Notes: generated by a model from the sequence alone, not told the origin. A stretch of DNA of 38,502 nucleotides from Rubrivivax sp. (GCA_027487585.1 JAIYDH010000315.1:1-38502); one strand, 5' to 3'; shown: positions 9,682 through 16,366, counted from the stretch's first letter. Made by a program: numbers and translations.

Positions 9682-10602
9682 ATGGAAATCGCGCTCATCG
9701 TTGCCGTCATTGCGGTGATCTTCATCGTCCGCACCTTCAAGATCGTGCCGCAGCAGAACGCCTGGGTCGTCGAGCGGCTGGGCAAGTACGACCGCACGCT
9801 GACGCCAGGCCTGAAGTTCGTCATCCCCTTCGTCGAGCGCGTGGCCTACAAGCATTCGCTCAAGGAAGTGCCGCTCGATGTGCCGAGCCAGGTCTGCATC
9901 ACGAAGGACAACACGCAGCTGCAGGTGGACGGCATCCTGTACTTCCAGGTCACCGACCCCATGCGCGCCAGCTACGGCAGCAGCGACTACCTGATGGCCA
10001 TCTCGCAACTGGCGCAGACCACGCTGCGCAGCGTGATCGGCAAGATGGAGCTCGACAAGACCTTCGAGGAGCGCGACCTCATCAACGCCAGCGTCGTGAG
10101 CTCGCTCGACGAAGCGGCCATGAACTGGGGCGTGAAGGTGCTGCGCTACGAGATCAAGGACCTCACGCCGCCGACCGAAATCTTGCGCAGCATGCAGGCG
10201 CAGATCACCGCCGAGCGCGAGAAGCGCGCGCTCATCGCCGCCTCCGAGGGCCGGCGCCAGGAGCAGATCAACATCGCCACCGGCGAGCGCGAGGCCTTCA
10301 TCGCGCGCTCCGAGGGCGAGAAGCAGGCCGAGATCAACAACGCGCAGGGCGAGGCGGCGGCCATCACCGCGGTGGCCGACGCCACGGCTGAAGCCATCCG
10401 CAAGATCGCCGCGGCCATCCAGCAGCCCGGCGGCGAGCAGGCCGTGCAGCTGAAGGTGGCCGAGAAGGCTGTGGAGGCCTACGCCAACCTCGCGCGCACC
10501 AACAACACGATGATCGTGCCCGGCAACATGAGCGAAGTCTCGGCCCTCATCGGCACCGCGATGGCGCTGCTGGGCAAGAACGGGCCAGCGCCCGGCAAGT
10601 GA
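9682..10602 (+). CDS. SPFH/band-7 domain protein (slipin/QmcA-like)
   Basis: 306 residues. An N-terminal membrane anchor (MEIALIVAVIAVIFIV) is followed by the SPFH domain (VPQQNAWVVERLGKYDRTLT; FQVTDPMRASYG) and a long Ala/Glu-rich coiled coil (about residues 175-250, with repeated EREK, EGRRQEQ and EGEKQAE heptads), the oligomerisation region of this family. Proteins of this type form large ring assemblies at the inner membrane and are linked to the FtsH protease or to membrane order; the exact role here is not shown. It lies directly after the NfeD-like gene in the same orientation, the classic pairing. Confidence 0.93.
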   Translation: MEIALIVAVIAVIFIVRTFKIVPQQNAWVVERLGKYDRTLTPGLKFVIPFVERVAYKHSLKEVPLDVPSQVCITKDNTQLQVDGILYFQVTDPMRASYGSSDYLMAISQLAQTTLRSVIGKMELDKTFEERDLINASVVSSLDEAAMNWGVKVLRYEIKDLTPPTEILRSMQAQITAEREKRALIAASEGRRQEQINIATGEREAFIARSEGEKQAEINNAQGEAAAITAVADATAEAIRKIAAAIQQPGGEQAVQLKVAEKAVEAYANLARTNNTMIVPGNMSEVSALIGTAMALLGKNGPAPGK

Positions 10603-10612
10603 GTTCGTTGCC

Positions 10613-11008
10613 ATGACCGAGACCCGACGCGACCTCGCGCTCAATGTGCTGGGCACGGCGCTCATCCCTTGCGGCTACGACCCCCTCACCGGCTGGTACC
10701 GCGACGGCTGTTGCCACACCGACGCGCAAGACCACGGCAGCCACGTGATTTGTGCGCGCGTGACGGTGGAGTTCCTGAACTTCCAGATGGAGCGCGGCAA
10801 CGACCTCATCACGCCGCGCCCGGAGCACCGCTTTCGCGGCCTCAAGCCCGGCGACCGCTGGTGCGTGTGCGCGCTGCGCTGGCGCGAGGCCTACGAAGAG
10901 GGTTGCGCCCCGCCGGTTGTGCTGGAGAGCACGCATGCCAAGGCGCTGGACTACGTGCTGATCGAATGGCTGCGCAAGCACGCGGCCGCGCCCTCGCCCC
11001 AAGGCTAG
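10613..11008 (+). CDS. DUF2237 family protein
   Basis: A 131-residue soluble protein matching what I recall of the DUF2237 family: an early CGYDPLTGWYRDGCC, a middle CARVTVEFLNFQMERGNDL, and a late LKPGDRWCVCALRWREAYE. Conserved cysteines at the start and middle suggest metal or thiol chemistry, but no function is established. It starts 10 bases after the SPFH gene and may be cotranscribed. Its stop overlaps TAGAAT (11006-11011), a possible -10 element for the tRNA gene that begins at 11043. Confidence 0.85.
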   Translation: MTETRRDLALNVLGTALIPCGYDPLTGWYRDGCCHTDAQDHGSHVICARVTVEFLNFQMERGNDLITPRPEHRFRGLKPGDRWCVCALRWREAYEEGCAPPVVLESTHAKALDYVLIEWLRKHAAAPSPQG

Positions 11009-11042
11009 AATCGCGCCCGCTTCGCCGCCCGGCGAGGCCCAC

Positions 11043-11133
11043 GGACAGGTGGATGAGCGGTTTAAGTCGCACGCCTGGAAAGCGTGTGAGGGTTAACAGC
11101 CCTCCGCGGGTTCGAATCCCGCCCTGTCCGCCA
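11043..11133 (+). tRNA. tRNA-Ser (anticodon GGA)
   Basis: A 91-base class II tRNA. Acceptor GGACAGG (11043-11049) pairs with CCTGTCC (11123-11129), then discriminator G and encoded CCA. The anticodon arm CACGC-CTGGAAA-GCGTG has GGA in the loop, and the long variable arm (GAGGGTTAACAGCCCTC) is typical of serine. The T-arm holds GGTTCGAATCC. Its 3' end is the integration site of the element that follows: the last 14 bases plus 2 more are repeated at 16277-16292. Confidence 0.97.
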
Positions 11134-11135
11134 GA
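11120..11135 (+). repeat. Left attachment site core (in tRNA-Ser 3' end)
   Basis: CGCCCTGTCCGCCAGA, the 3' half of the tRNA T-stem, the acceptor strand, CCA and two further bases. Identical to 16277-16292; identity ends exactly at both sides (C/A before, C/T after). Confidence 0.9.
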
Positions 11136-11444
11136 CACCTAGGAAACATGCGCCTTCTGAGCCGGTTTTCTGGTCAGGCCCCACATAAGGCCCCACAAAG
11201 TGCGAAGTGCTTGCTGGCACCTGATGCCGGCCATCGCGCACCTGCTGGCAAGCCCCTAACCAGAGACTGGCCGGCAGGTATGCGCCCGCTACGCTGGTGT
11301 GCGCCATGAGCGCGTGCAGCGCAGCCGCTGAGGCCGCCCGATGTGCTGTGTCCCGCGCCTTCTGCCCGGCTGCGGTCAGCTTCCGAGCGTTGCATGGGCT
11401 GCTCCGAGCCATTTACTGCCGCCTATAAAAAGAGAGGGGCGCGA
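11136..11444. other. Left-end non-coding region of the element
   Basis: Between attL and the stop of the coiled-coil gene. It holds the arm-like repeat at 11174-11197. A minus-strand frame with ATG at 11412 (AGGCGG just upstream) is open but runs through attL into the antisense of the tRNA, so I do not call it a gene. The sequence after the coiled-coil stop on the minus strand (GCGCG-CCTGAT-CGCGC, then TCTCTTTTTAT) is a weak terminator candidate at 11427-11454. Confidence 0.5.
11174..11197 (+). repeat. Arm-type repeat, left end
   Basis: Two copies of AAGG/CAGG-CCCCACA in tandem (TCAGGCCCCACA then TAAGGCCCCACA). The same 24-base double unit recurs at the right end (16131-16154) in the same orientation with one difference, at the 13th base. 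Placement 38 bases inside the att core fits integrase arm-binding sites. Confidence 0.65.
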
Positions 11445-12125
11445 TCAGGCGCGCAGGGCGAGGCCATCGGCCCGCAGCAGCGCGGACAGCGCATCACGCG
11501 CTGACGCTGTGCTCTCAGCCAGGGGGATGATCACCCGGCCCAGGCGCCCCACGTCCTCAAGAACGAGCGTCGGCGTATGCAGCGGCCCGTACACGCTGGG
11601 CAGGCTGTTCATGATCGCGGTCGAGTTGAGCGCGTTCGCTTCGGCCAACAAGTCCGCGAGCGCACGCATGATGGGCTGGGCACGCTCGTTGAGGTCTTTG
11701 CCCAGTTCACCCAGGCGCAGGCCCAACGCTGCGTCCTGCTTCGCACGGAAGTCTGTCAGGTGTTCTTGGAGCACCTCCTCCTGAGGCAGCAACTCCGCGT
11801 CCAGTCGCCGCAGGGCGGCTTGCAGGGCCTGGTGCTCGGGCTCCAGGCTCGATGCCGACTCGGCCTTCTCGACGGCGCGGTTCATCCGCGAGCGCGCCTC
11901 GTCGATGGGCAACGCCGGGGGCTGCCCAACTGTCTGCGCCGCGATGGCATCGCCCAGCGCCCTCGTGGCTTCGGTCGCAGCCGTGCGAGCCTGGGCGATG
12001 GTGGCGGCCACCCGCTCGGCCTGGGCGGCGATCTTGGCGCGCTGCTCGCGCAGGTGCGAGACGCTGGCCTGCACAGCGGCCACCTGTTCCTTGGCGGCGG
12101 AAAGCTCGGTGAGAGTCTTGCTCAT
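11445..12125 (-). CDS. Hypothetical coiled-coil protein of the element
   Basis: 226 residues, not recognised. Residues about 1-60 (LTELSAAKEQVAAVQASVSH and on) and 85-135 (EKAESASSLEPEHQALQAAL) have strong heptad character, so a long alpha-helical coiled coil is likely; the C-terminal third is less regular. No signal peptide or membrane segment. ATG 12125 has GGAGA 7 bases upstream. It is the last gene of the minus-strand set alpA-HTH-relaxase-orf90-this gene, 11 bases after orf90. Accessory proteins of small mobilizable elements often have this build, but nothing in the sequence shows its role. Confidence 0.75.
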   Translation of the reverse strand: MSKTLTELSAAKEQVAAVQASVSHLREQRAKIAAQAERVAATIAQARTAATEATRALGDAIAAQTVGQPPALPIDEARSRMNRAVEKAESASSLEPEHQALQAALRRLDAELLPQEEVLQEHLTDFRAKQDAALGLRLGELGKDLNERAQPIMRALADLLAEANALNSTAIMNSLPSVYGPLHTPTLVLEDVGRLGRVIIPLAESTASARDALSALLRADGLALRA

Positions 12126-12136
12126 GGTCTGTCTCC

Positions 12137-12409
12137 TCAGCGCGTGCGACGGCGAGCCTCGATCACGTCTACAGCGCGGCGCGTGTCTTCGTAGCGGACG
12201 CCAGCCACGCCGCCGTAGATTCCGACAGTCACGCCAGCGGCGGCCAGTGCGCCAGCGTCACCCGCTGCACTGCTGAAGCCGGGGATGTCCACGATGGGCG
12301 TGAAGCGGGGCGTTGCCTGCTGAACAGCGAGCGCTGCGTTCGTGGACTGTTGCCGGTGGTGGTCGAGCACAGAGGTCTGAGGAGTGGTCTTCGATTTCGA
12401 GTTGGTCAT
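12137..12409 (-). CDS. Hypothetical small protein of the element
   Basis: 90 residues, not recognised. A polar N-terminus (MTNSKSKTTPQTSVLDHHRQ) is followed by a Gly/Ala-rich middle (residues about 43-68, with GVTVGIYGGVAGV), which could be a short membrane-inserting helix, and a basic tail (EARRRTR). It lies 68 bases after the relaxase and 11 before the coiled-coil gene in the same direction, so is probably cotranscribed with them. Confidence 0.65.
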   Translation of the reverse strand: MTNSKSKTTPQTSVLDHHRQQSTNAALAVQQATPRFTPIVDIPGFSSAAGDAGALAAAGVTVGIYGGVAGVRYEDTRRAVDVIEARRRTR

Positions 12410-12477
12410 GGTGGGTCTCTGGGTTGGAAGAGTCGGTCAGGTCTGACCTTTCGAGCGGTGCGCGTTGCCGGCGCGGG

Positions 12478-13431
12478 TTAGGTGAGTGGAGAGTGACTGC
12501 GCACCGTTGCATAGCTGGGCGGCGGGCAGGGTGTCGGGAGGCCAGGCGAGGGGCGCGGATTCCGAGCCACCTGAGACCACAAATGCAGCAGCGAATCGGG
12601 CAGCGGACTAGAGGCTGAATCGAGGGCCGGAAGGGCGCGCAAGAAGGGGGTCGGCGCTTTCGCCCGGGCATGGGGGTTAACGTCCGTGCTGGCGCAACCC
12701 CCATGCCCATCAACCCCCATGCCCACGCTGCCAGGCGCCCACTTGGCAGCAGCCCGGCGGATCAGCGCGGTGTCACTGCGGGCCGCTGCGGCGGCTGTCT
12801 TGGCACCCTTGCCTGTGCTCAGTGCCAGCTCTGTCATGGTCTTGGTCTTGCGGTCAGGGCGCAGGCCGAGCGCTTCGCGGACGTACGCGAAGAAGGCCCG
12901 CCGCTGAAGAACAAACCTGTTCGGCCCGGATGTCATGTCGTTGCCTGCGAACCTGCTGCCTGTCAGCGCCAGCGCGAGCAGGTGCAGGTGCGGGTGCCTT
13001 TGGTCGCGGTGAACGACAGCCGACACGATGCGTTCGTACCGTTTGCTGGACCAGTCCAGGCATGCCCGCCAGAAGGCCGCTTCGTCGCTGTCAGGTGGCG
13101 GCTGAAACACCAGCTCGATTCCAATGATGGTGTCGCGGCGCGGCGGCTTGGCGCCCAGCTTGGCCAGGGTGCCCGCCACCAGCTCGGCCCCAGCATTGGG
13201 GCATGCCGGGCCGATCAACACGGCATTGAGCGGCGTCCGGGTCGGGTCGATCTGGCTGCGGTGGCGGTGGTCGGCGTTGTGCCTCCGCAGGTTGTGACGA
13301 AGGGCCACCAGCAGCGCATCGGCTGGCGAGCGCGCCCGGCCCACCGTCTTCACGCTCAGGGACTTGCCGCTGAAGCGCAGGCCATCGCCCCATTCGTCGG
13401 GGTGCGCGTCGGCGGTCGTGGCGCCCTTCAT
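12478..13431 (-). CDS. MOBV-like HUH relaxase (Mob/Pre family)
   Basis: 317 residues. Two hallmarks of the Mob/Pre relaxase family are visible: an N-terminal RHNLRRHNADH with IDPTRTPLNAVLIGP (motif I region, compare the family's IDxSRTxLNY) and motif III HRDQRHPHLHLLAL near residues 141-154, the metal-binding HxDxxxPHxH. Such enzymes nick oriT and pilot single-stranded DNA into a recipient. The protein is shorter than typical MOBV relaxases, and its last 80 residues are Pro/Ser-rich low complexity encoded over a block of repeats, so the C-terminal domain is reduced or degraded. Start ATG 13431 overlaps the stop of the upstream gene by one base (TAATG), indicating translational coupling. A rolling-circle-type HUH protein is the alternative. 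Confidence 0.72.
   Translation of the reverse strand: MKGATTADAHPDEWGDGLRFSGKSLSVKTVGRARSPADALLVALRHNLRRHNADHRHRSQIDPTRTPLNAVLIGPACPNAGAELVAGTLAKLGAKPPRRDTIIGIELVFQPPPDSDEAAFWRACLDWSSKRYERIVSAVVHRDQRHPHLHLLALALTGSRFAGNDMTSGPNRFVLQRRAFFAYVREALGLRPDRKTKTMTELALSTGKGAKTAAAAARSDTALIRRAAAKWAPGSVGMGVDGHGGCASTDVNPHARAKAPTPFLRALPALDSASSPLPDSLLHLWSQVARNPRPSPGLPTPCPPPSYATVRSHSPLT
12666..12724. repeat. Inverted and direct repeats inside the relaxase gene
   Basis: GGGCATGGGGGTT (12666-12678) is the exact reverse complement of AACCCCCATGCCC (12696-12708), which is repeated directly at 12712-12724 (16-base period). The stem would have 13 bp and a 17-base loop. Confidence 0.65.
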
Positions 13432-13730
13432 TACGCGCCACCTTCGGCCAGGCGGTACGCCTTCACGCGGCGGCTGTTGCCGGTAGCGGTCAGCGTCGTC
13501 ACCCAGTGGTCGAGCAGCGGCTGTTCCTCACGGATCGCGCAGAGGCGGGCGTGAGGCTCCCTACTGTCCAGGTACGTGGCGATCTCCTCGGCCGTTAGCC
13601 AGCCGGTGCGCAGCGCCTTCTTGACGCGCTCGGCATGCTCGAAGGTGTTGGAGCGAATGCGCAGCAGTTCAGCGCGGCGGGCTGCTGAGGTGCGATGCAG
13701 CGGCGCCTTGTCGTTGGTGCTCTTGCTCAT
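13431..13730 (-). CDS. Hypothetical protein, possible winged-helix DNA-binding protein
   Basis: 99 residues, not assigned to a family. A helix-rich central part (RSNTFEHAERVKKALRTGWL then TAEEIATYLDSREPHARLCA) looks like a helix-turn-helix, and the end (NSRRVKAYRLAEG) resembles the beta-wing of a winged-helix domain. It starts 7 bases after the alpA-like stop and overlaps the relaxase start by one base, so the three are very likely one transcript. A role in controlling or assisting the relaxase is inference from context. Confidence 0.65.
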   Translation of the reverse strand: MSKSTNDKAPLHRTSAARRAELLRIRSNTFEHAERVKKALRTGWLTAEEIATYLDSREPHARLCAIREEQPLLDHWVTTLTATGNSRRVKAYRLAEGGA

Positions 13731-13737
13731 GGCGCAC

Positions 13738-13950
13738 CTACTGCTTCGGTGCGATGCCGAGGTGCTTCACGAACGAGGCAACATCGGTGGAGCGCCAGAC
13801 GGTCACACGGGGCGACAGCTTGAAGGGCTGCGGCGCCTTGCGCGCCTTGACCCAGCGCCACCAAGTGGCGGCAGTGACTGGAACGATGGGCTTTGTGCCG
13901 GCTTTCTTGTCGCCGACGATCTGCTTCAGGCGAAGCAGCGTTTCACTCAT
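13738..13950 (-). CDS. AlpA-like helix-turn-helix regulator / excisionase
   Basis: 70 residues, the size of AlpA/MerR-like excisionases. The N-terminal LLRLKQIVGDKK leads into a DNA-recognition part VTAATWWRWVKARKAPQPFK and the typical end VTVWRSTDVASFVKHLG, matching the fold of prophage AlpA regulators that bind element DNA and control integrase expression or excision. Start ATG 13950 has TAGGAG 6 bases upstream. It is first in the minus-strand set and faces the repeat-rich non-coding region, where CCTAGAG boxes lie within its probable promoter. Confidence 0.75.
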   Translation of the reverse strand: MSETLLRLKQIVGDKKAGTKPIVPVTAATWWRWVKARKAPQPFKLSPRVTVWRSTDVASFVKHLGIAPKQ

Positions 13951-13958
13951 GATCGACT

Positions 13959-14056
13959 CCTAGAGTGGGTTTGCCACCCCGGGAGCGCCTAGAGCGAATG
14001 GATAGACGCAAGCAGGCCGCTTGGTATCTTGACCATTAGCTCTAGGGTTCCTAGAC
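13959..14056. promoter_or_regulatory. CCTAGAG repeats upstream of the AlpA-like gene
   Basis: CCTAGAG occurs at 13959-13965 and 13988-13994, its inverse CTCTAGG at 14040-14046 and a near copy CCTAGAC at 14050-14056. The last two form a small inverted repeat around GTT. The first overlaps the ribosome-binding site of the AlpA-like gene. This is the layout of a repressor operator cluster; which protein binds is unknown. Confidence 0.4.
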
Positions 14057-14112
14057 TCGCGCTTGTTCGGGCCTCAATCTGAACAAGCCAGAGCCCCGCC
14101 CCGGGGAACTGG

Positions 14113-14151
14113 GCAAGAGCCGCTGACGGTCCAGGTCAGCGGCTTTCTTGC
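14113..14151 (+). terminator. Strong stem-loop with U-rich tail
   Basis: AGCCGCTGAC (14118-14127), a 7-base loop, GTCAGCGGCT (14135-14144), then TTCTTGCTT. The 10-bp stem followed by U-rich sequence reads as a Rho-independent terminator on the plus strand; outer bases GCAAGA and TCTTGC can extend it. No plus-strand gene lies before it, so it may end a short RNA or be part of an oriT-type structure. A further stem CTTGTTC/GAACAAG lies just upstream (about 14063-14088). Confidence 0.5.
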
Positions 14152-14204
14152 TTATGGGCCTCATGCCCATATGGCTCATGCTGGAGCTTGATGTCGCATG
14201 GCGC

Positions 14205-14222
14205 AACTGTTCCGGAACAGTT
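14205..14222. promoter_or_regulatory. Perfect 18-bp palindrome
   Basis: AACTGTTCCGGAACAGTT is a perfect palindrome without spacer, followed by TTCGG. It suits a dimeric regulator site or recombinase site; as RNA it would be a loopless stem. It is in the element's non-coding region between alpA and int. Confidence 0.5.
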
Positions 14223-14284
14223 TTCGGCGTGAGTCTCAAGAGGGTCTGACTGAGCTTCTAGTCTGTGTTGCAGTGGGCCCACAG

Positions 14285-14525
14285 ATGCCCAGGCGCAGGA
14301 AGGCCCAGGCACCCCAGGGGAAGGCTTGGGAGAGCCTCAGGAGGGGCCCAGGAAGCCCCAGGCAGAGCCCCAGGGTGTGGGGCAGGTGCTTAGGCCAGCC
14401 CCAAGGGCTAGCAAGGCCCCAGGAAGGGCCTTAGGGCAGGCCCAGGAAGGGGCCTAGAAGGCCACCAGGGCCAAGGGCAGGGCTCAGGACTGCACCCAGG
14501 CAGCGAGAAGGGCCCCAGGCTGCCT
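14285..14525. repeat. CCCAGG/CAGGA-rich degenerate repeat array
   Basis: About ten CCCAGG words in 240 bases with irregular spacing, as variants of GGCCCCAGGAAG. Several form hairpins with the same kind of loop: AAGGCCC-CAGGAA-GGGCCTT (14413-14432) and AGGCCC-AGGAAG-GGGCCT (14438-14455). CAGGA itself occurs six times on the plus strand (14296, 14338, 14349, 14420, 14443, 14485). There is no conserved spacer/repeat alternation, so it is not a CRISPR array, and no gene is seen in it. Confidence 0.6.
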
Positions 14526-14550
14526 AGGCGACCCCCTGCGAGCCCGCCCC

Positions 14551-15798
14551 TCAGGCCCGGCGCTTGGGGAGCGCCACCACGCTGCCCGAGCGGGCGGGCC
14601 TGCCTATGTAGTCGGCCCAGTCATCCATGAGGCGGCGGCGCTTCTCGAACAAGTCGCCGCGCCGATAGGCAGCTTCCACAGCGTTACCCACCACGTGCGC
14701 CAGCGCCATCTCGCACACGTGGTTCGGGTAGCTGGTGGCCTCGGCCGCCCAGTCGCGGAAGGTGGAGCGGAAGCCGTGCGGCACTGCGTCTACCTGCATA
14801 CGCCGCAGGACTGCGGTGAGCGTCATGTCCGACAGCGTTCCGCCTCTCGGTGCGGGGAACACAAGTTCGCTGTCGGCCATCCTAGGGAGCGCCTTGAGCA
14901 AAGCAACCGCCGCAGGCGACAGCGGGACTCGATGCTCCTTGCCGGCCTTCATGCGGTCGCCGGGCACCGTCCAGACCTTGGCGTCCAGGTCGATCTCCGG
15001 CCACGTTGCGCCGCGTACTTCGCCGCTGCGAGCGGCGGTCAGGATCACAAACTCCAGAGCCCTCGCGCCCATGCCCTGCGCGGCGCGCAACGACTCCATG
15101 AAGGTGCCGATGTCGGACCACTTGAGCGCGGCGTGGTGTTTGACCTTGGCGACCTTGCTGGGCTTGGCGAGGATGTTTTCCAGGTGTCCGCCCCATCGTG
15201 CTGGATTTGCTGTCTTGTCGTCGCGAAGGCCGTGCGTCGTAGCCCAGTTCAGCACTGACTCGATGCGCCCGCGCAGGCGGCTTGCCGTCTCGGTCTTTTC
15301 GCGCCAGACGGGCTCCAGCACCTTGAGCACGTGCGCCATCTCCACATGCCGTACCTGCATGCCGCCCATGACCGGGTAGGCGTACTGCTCCAGGGTGTTG
15401 CGCCACTGTTGACCGTGCTTGGTGTTGCGCCAGCTACTCTCTTGCGCCTCGATGTAGGCCAGCGCCGCGTCCTTGAAGGTCAGTTCCTTGGCCTGCGCTG
15501 CCTTGATGGCGCTTCGGTCGCTGCGCTTCTGTGCGACCGGATCAGTGCCTCTCTTGATGGCCTCACGCGCCGCGAGCGCAGCGGCCCTCGCCTTCGCCAG
15601 CGTCATGCCCGTCTGCGAGTAGCCACCAAGGCCGATGTCCCGGCGCTTGCCCCCTGCGGTGGCGCGCAGCATCCAGCCCTTGGCACCGCTCGGCTTGATC
15701 CTCAAGTGCAGCCCTGCAACGCCGCCCACAGCGTGAAGGCCAGGCTCTGACAGTCGGGCCACCGCCAGCGCGGACAGTTCATGCGCAACCTTAGGCAT
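14551..15798 (-). CDS. int: Tyrosine recombinase, P4-type integrase
   Basis: 415 residues. It has the N-terminal arm-binding domain of P4-like integrases (GVAGLHLRIKPSGAKGWMLR; GLGGYSQTGMTLAKAR; DPVAQKR), a core-binding helical domain, and a C-terminal catalytic domain: Arg in LTAARSGEVRGATW (near residue 256), HxxR in HGFRSTFRDWAA, the second His in ALAHVVGNAVEAAYRRGD and its Tyr near residue 378. The tRNA 3' end as target fits this family. ATG 15798 was chosen because the family begins a few residues before LSDxAIRxL-like sequence; the frame is open upstream. It overlaps the stop of the small upstream gene by 8 bases, so the two are probably coupled. Confidence 0.95.
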   Translation of the reverse strand: MPKVAHELSALAVARLSEPGLHAVGGVAGLHLRIKPSGAKGWMLRATAGGKRRDIGLGGYSQTGMTLAKARAAALAAREAIKRGTDPVAQKRSDRSAIKAAQAKELTFKDAALAYIEAQESSWRNTKHGQQWRNTLEQYAYPVMGGMQVRHVEMAHVLKVLEPVWREKTETASRLRGRIESVLNWATTHGLRDDKTANPARWGGHLENILAKPSKVAKVKHHAALKWSDIGTFMESLRAAQGMGARALEFVILTAARSGEVRGATWPEIDLDAKVWTVPGDRMKAGKEHRVPLSPAAVALLKALPRMADSELVFPAPRGGTLSDMTLTAVLRRMQVDAVPHGFRSTFRDWAAEATSYPNHVCEMALAHVVGNAVEAAYRRGDLFEKRRRLMDDWADYIGRPARSGSVVALPKRRA

Positions 15799-16030
15799 GG
15801 ACGCGGCCCCCTGCGGCAGAGCGCGCCCGGCGCTCCTCGGCTGCTTCCAGAGCCTCTTCGACCCACTCGCGGACCTTCGCCTCTTGCGAGGCCCGGTCCA
15901 GCTTGCGGAACCAAGCGTGGGTGGCGCCGACGCCATACGCAGCCTTCACCAGCCGGTCCATGCGCCGCGCCTCGCGCTGCACGAACAGTTCGACGCCCGC
16001 CCAGGGGGTGGAAGAATTGATCCCAGCCAT
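15791..16030 (-). CDS. Small hypothetical protein overlapping the integrase start
   Basis: 79 residues, not recognised. MAGINSSTPWAGVELFVQRE is followed by a helix-rich, charged remainder (EAKVREWVEEALEAAEERR). ATG 16030 has AGGAGG 5 bases upstream, the best ribosome-binding site in the element, which supports a real gene and this start. Its stop lies 8 bases inside int. It is the first gene read from the right end, and a role in controlling integration or excision is possible but only inferred. Confidence 0.65.
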   Translation of the reverse strand: MAGINSSTPWAGVELFVQREARRMDRLVKAAYGVGATHAWFRKLDRASQEAKVREWVEEALEAAEERRARSAAGGRVHA

Positions 16031-16130
16031 GTGCACCTCCTACGTGCAGTGGTTAGGGGCCGGCTGCTGTTCCACCAGCTACCGGCCCCGCCCTTGCCCT
16101 TGGAGTCTGCCCATCAGCCTCCCCAGGGAG

Positions 16131-16154
16131 TCAGGCCCCACAAAAGGCCCCACA
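16131..16154 (+). repeat. Arm-type repeat, right end
   Basis: TCAGGCCCCACA followed by AAAGGCCCCACA, matching 11174-11197 at 23 of 24 positions and in the same orientation. It is 122 bases from the right att core. Confidence 0.65.
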
Positions 16155-16276
16155 TCAAGGGTGAGACTGCATGTTACTACATGGCTCTTTTTGACCCCCT
16201 CAGATAGCTTTGGCACCTAGCAGATACCTATGGGGCTGACTCTGCATGATGCAACCTGAAGTTCTACGGAGGGGGA

Positions 16277-16292
16277 CGCCCTGTCCGCCAGA
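16277..16292 (+). repeat. Right attachment site core
   Basis: CGCCCTGTCCGCCAGA, identical to 11120-11135. The 16031-16276 stretch before it is non-coding and carries the arm repeat plus small inverted repeats (CATGT-TACT-ACATG at 16170-16183 and TGCAT-G-ATGCA at 16243-16253), as expected for an attachment region. Confidence 0.9.
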
Positions 16293-16366
16293 TCACCAGG
16301 AACGACGCGGTTTCGCGGCCGGTTGCGGGTGACGACCCAACTTCCCGCCCATCCAAGCGGTGGTGC

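Larger units (their letters stand above)
11120..16292. mobile_element. tRNA-Ser-integrated mobilizable element (~5.2 kb)
   Basis: Bounded by 16-bp direct repeats (11120-11135 and 16277-16292) identical to the tRNA-Ser 3' end. Contents, all minus strand: P4-type integrase and a small overlapping gene near the right end; then after a 600-bp non-coding region an AlpA-like regulator, a possible HTH gene, a MOBV-like relaxase, a Gly-rich small protein and a coiled-coil protein. No replication initiator, conjugation apparatus, coupling protein or capsid genes are seen, so it would need a helper for transfer. The intact tRNA is kept at the left end. Flanking DNA beyond 16292 leads straight into glgA, so the host chromosome resumes there. 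Confidence 0.88.

Noticed and set aside
11062..11412. A 116-codon minus-strand gene at the left end of the element
   Set aside because: It has a fair ribosome-binding site, but runs through the attachment site and the antisense of tRNA-Ser, so its C-terminus would depend on integration; no homology recognised.
14285..14525. CRISPR array
   Set aside because: The CCCAGG words are short, degenerate and irregularly spaced, with no constant repeat or spacers and no cas genes nearby.
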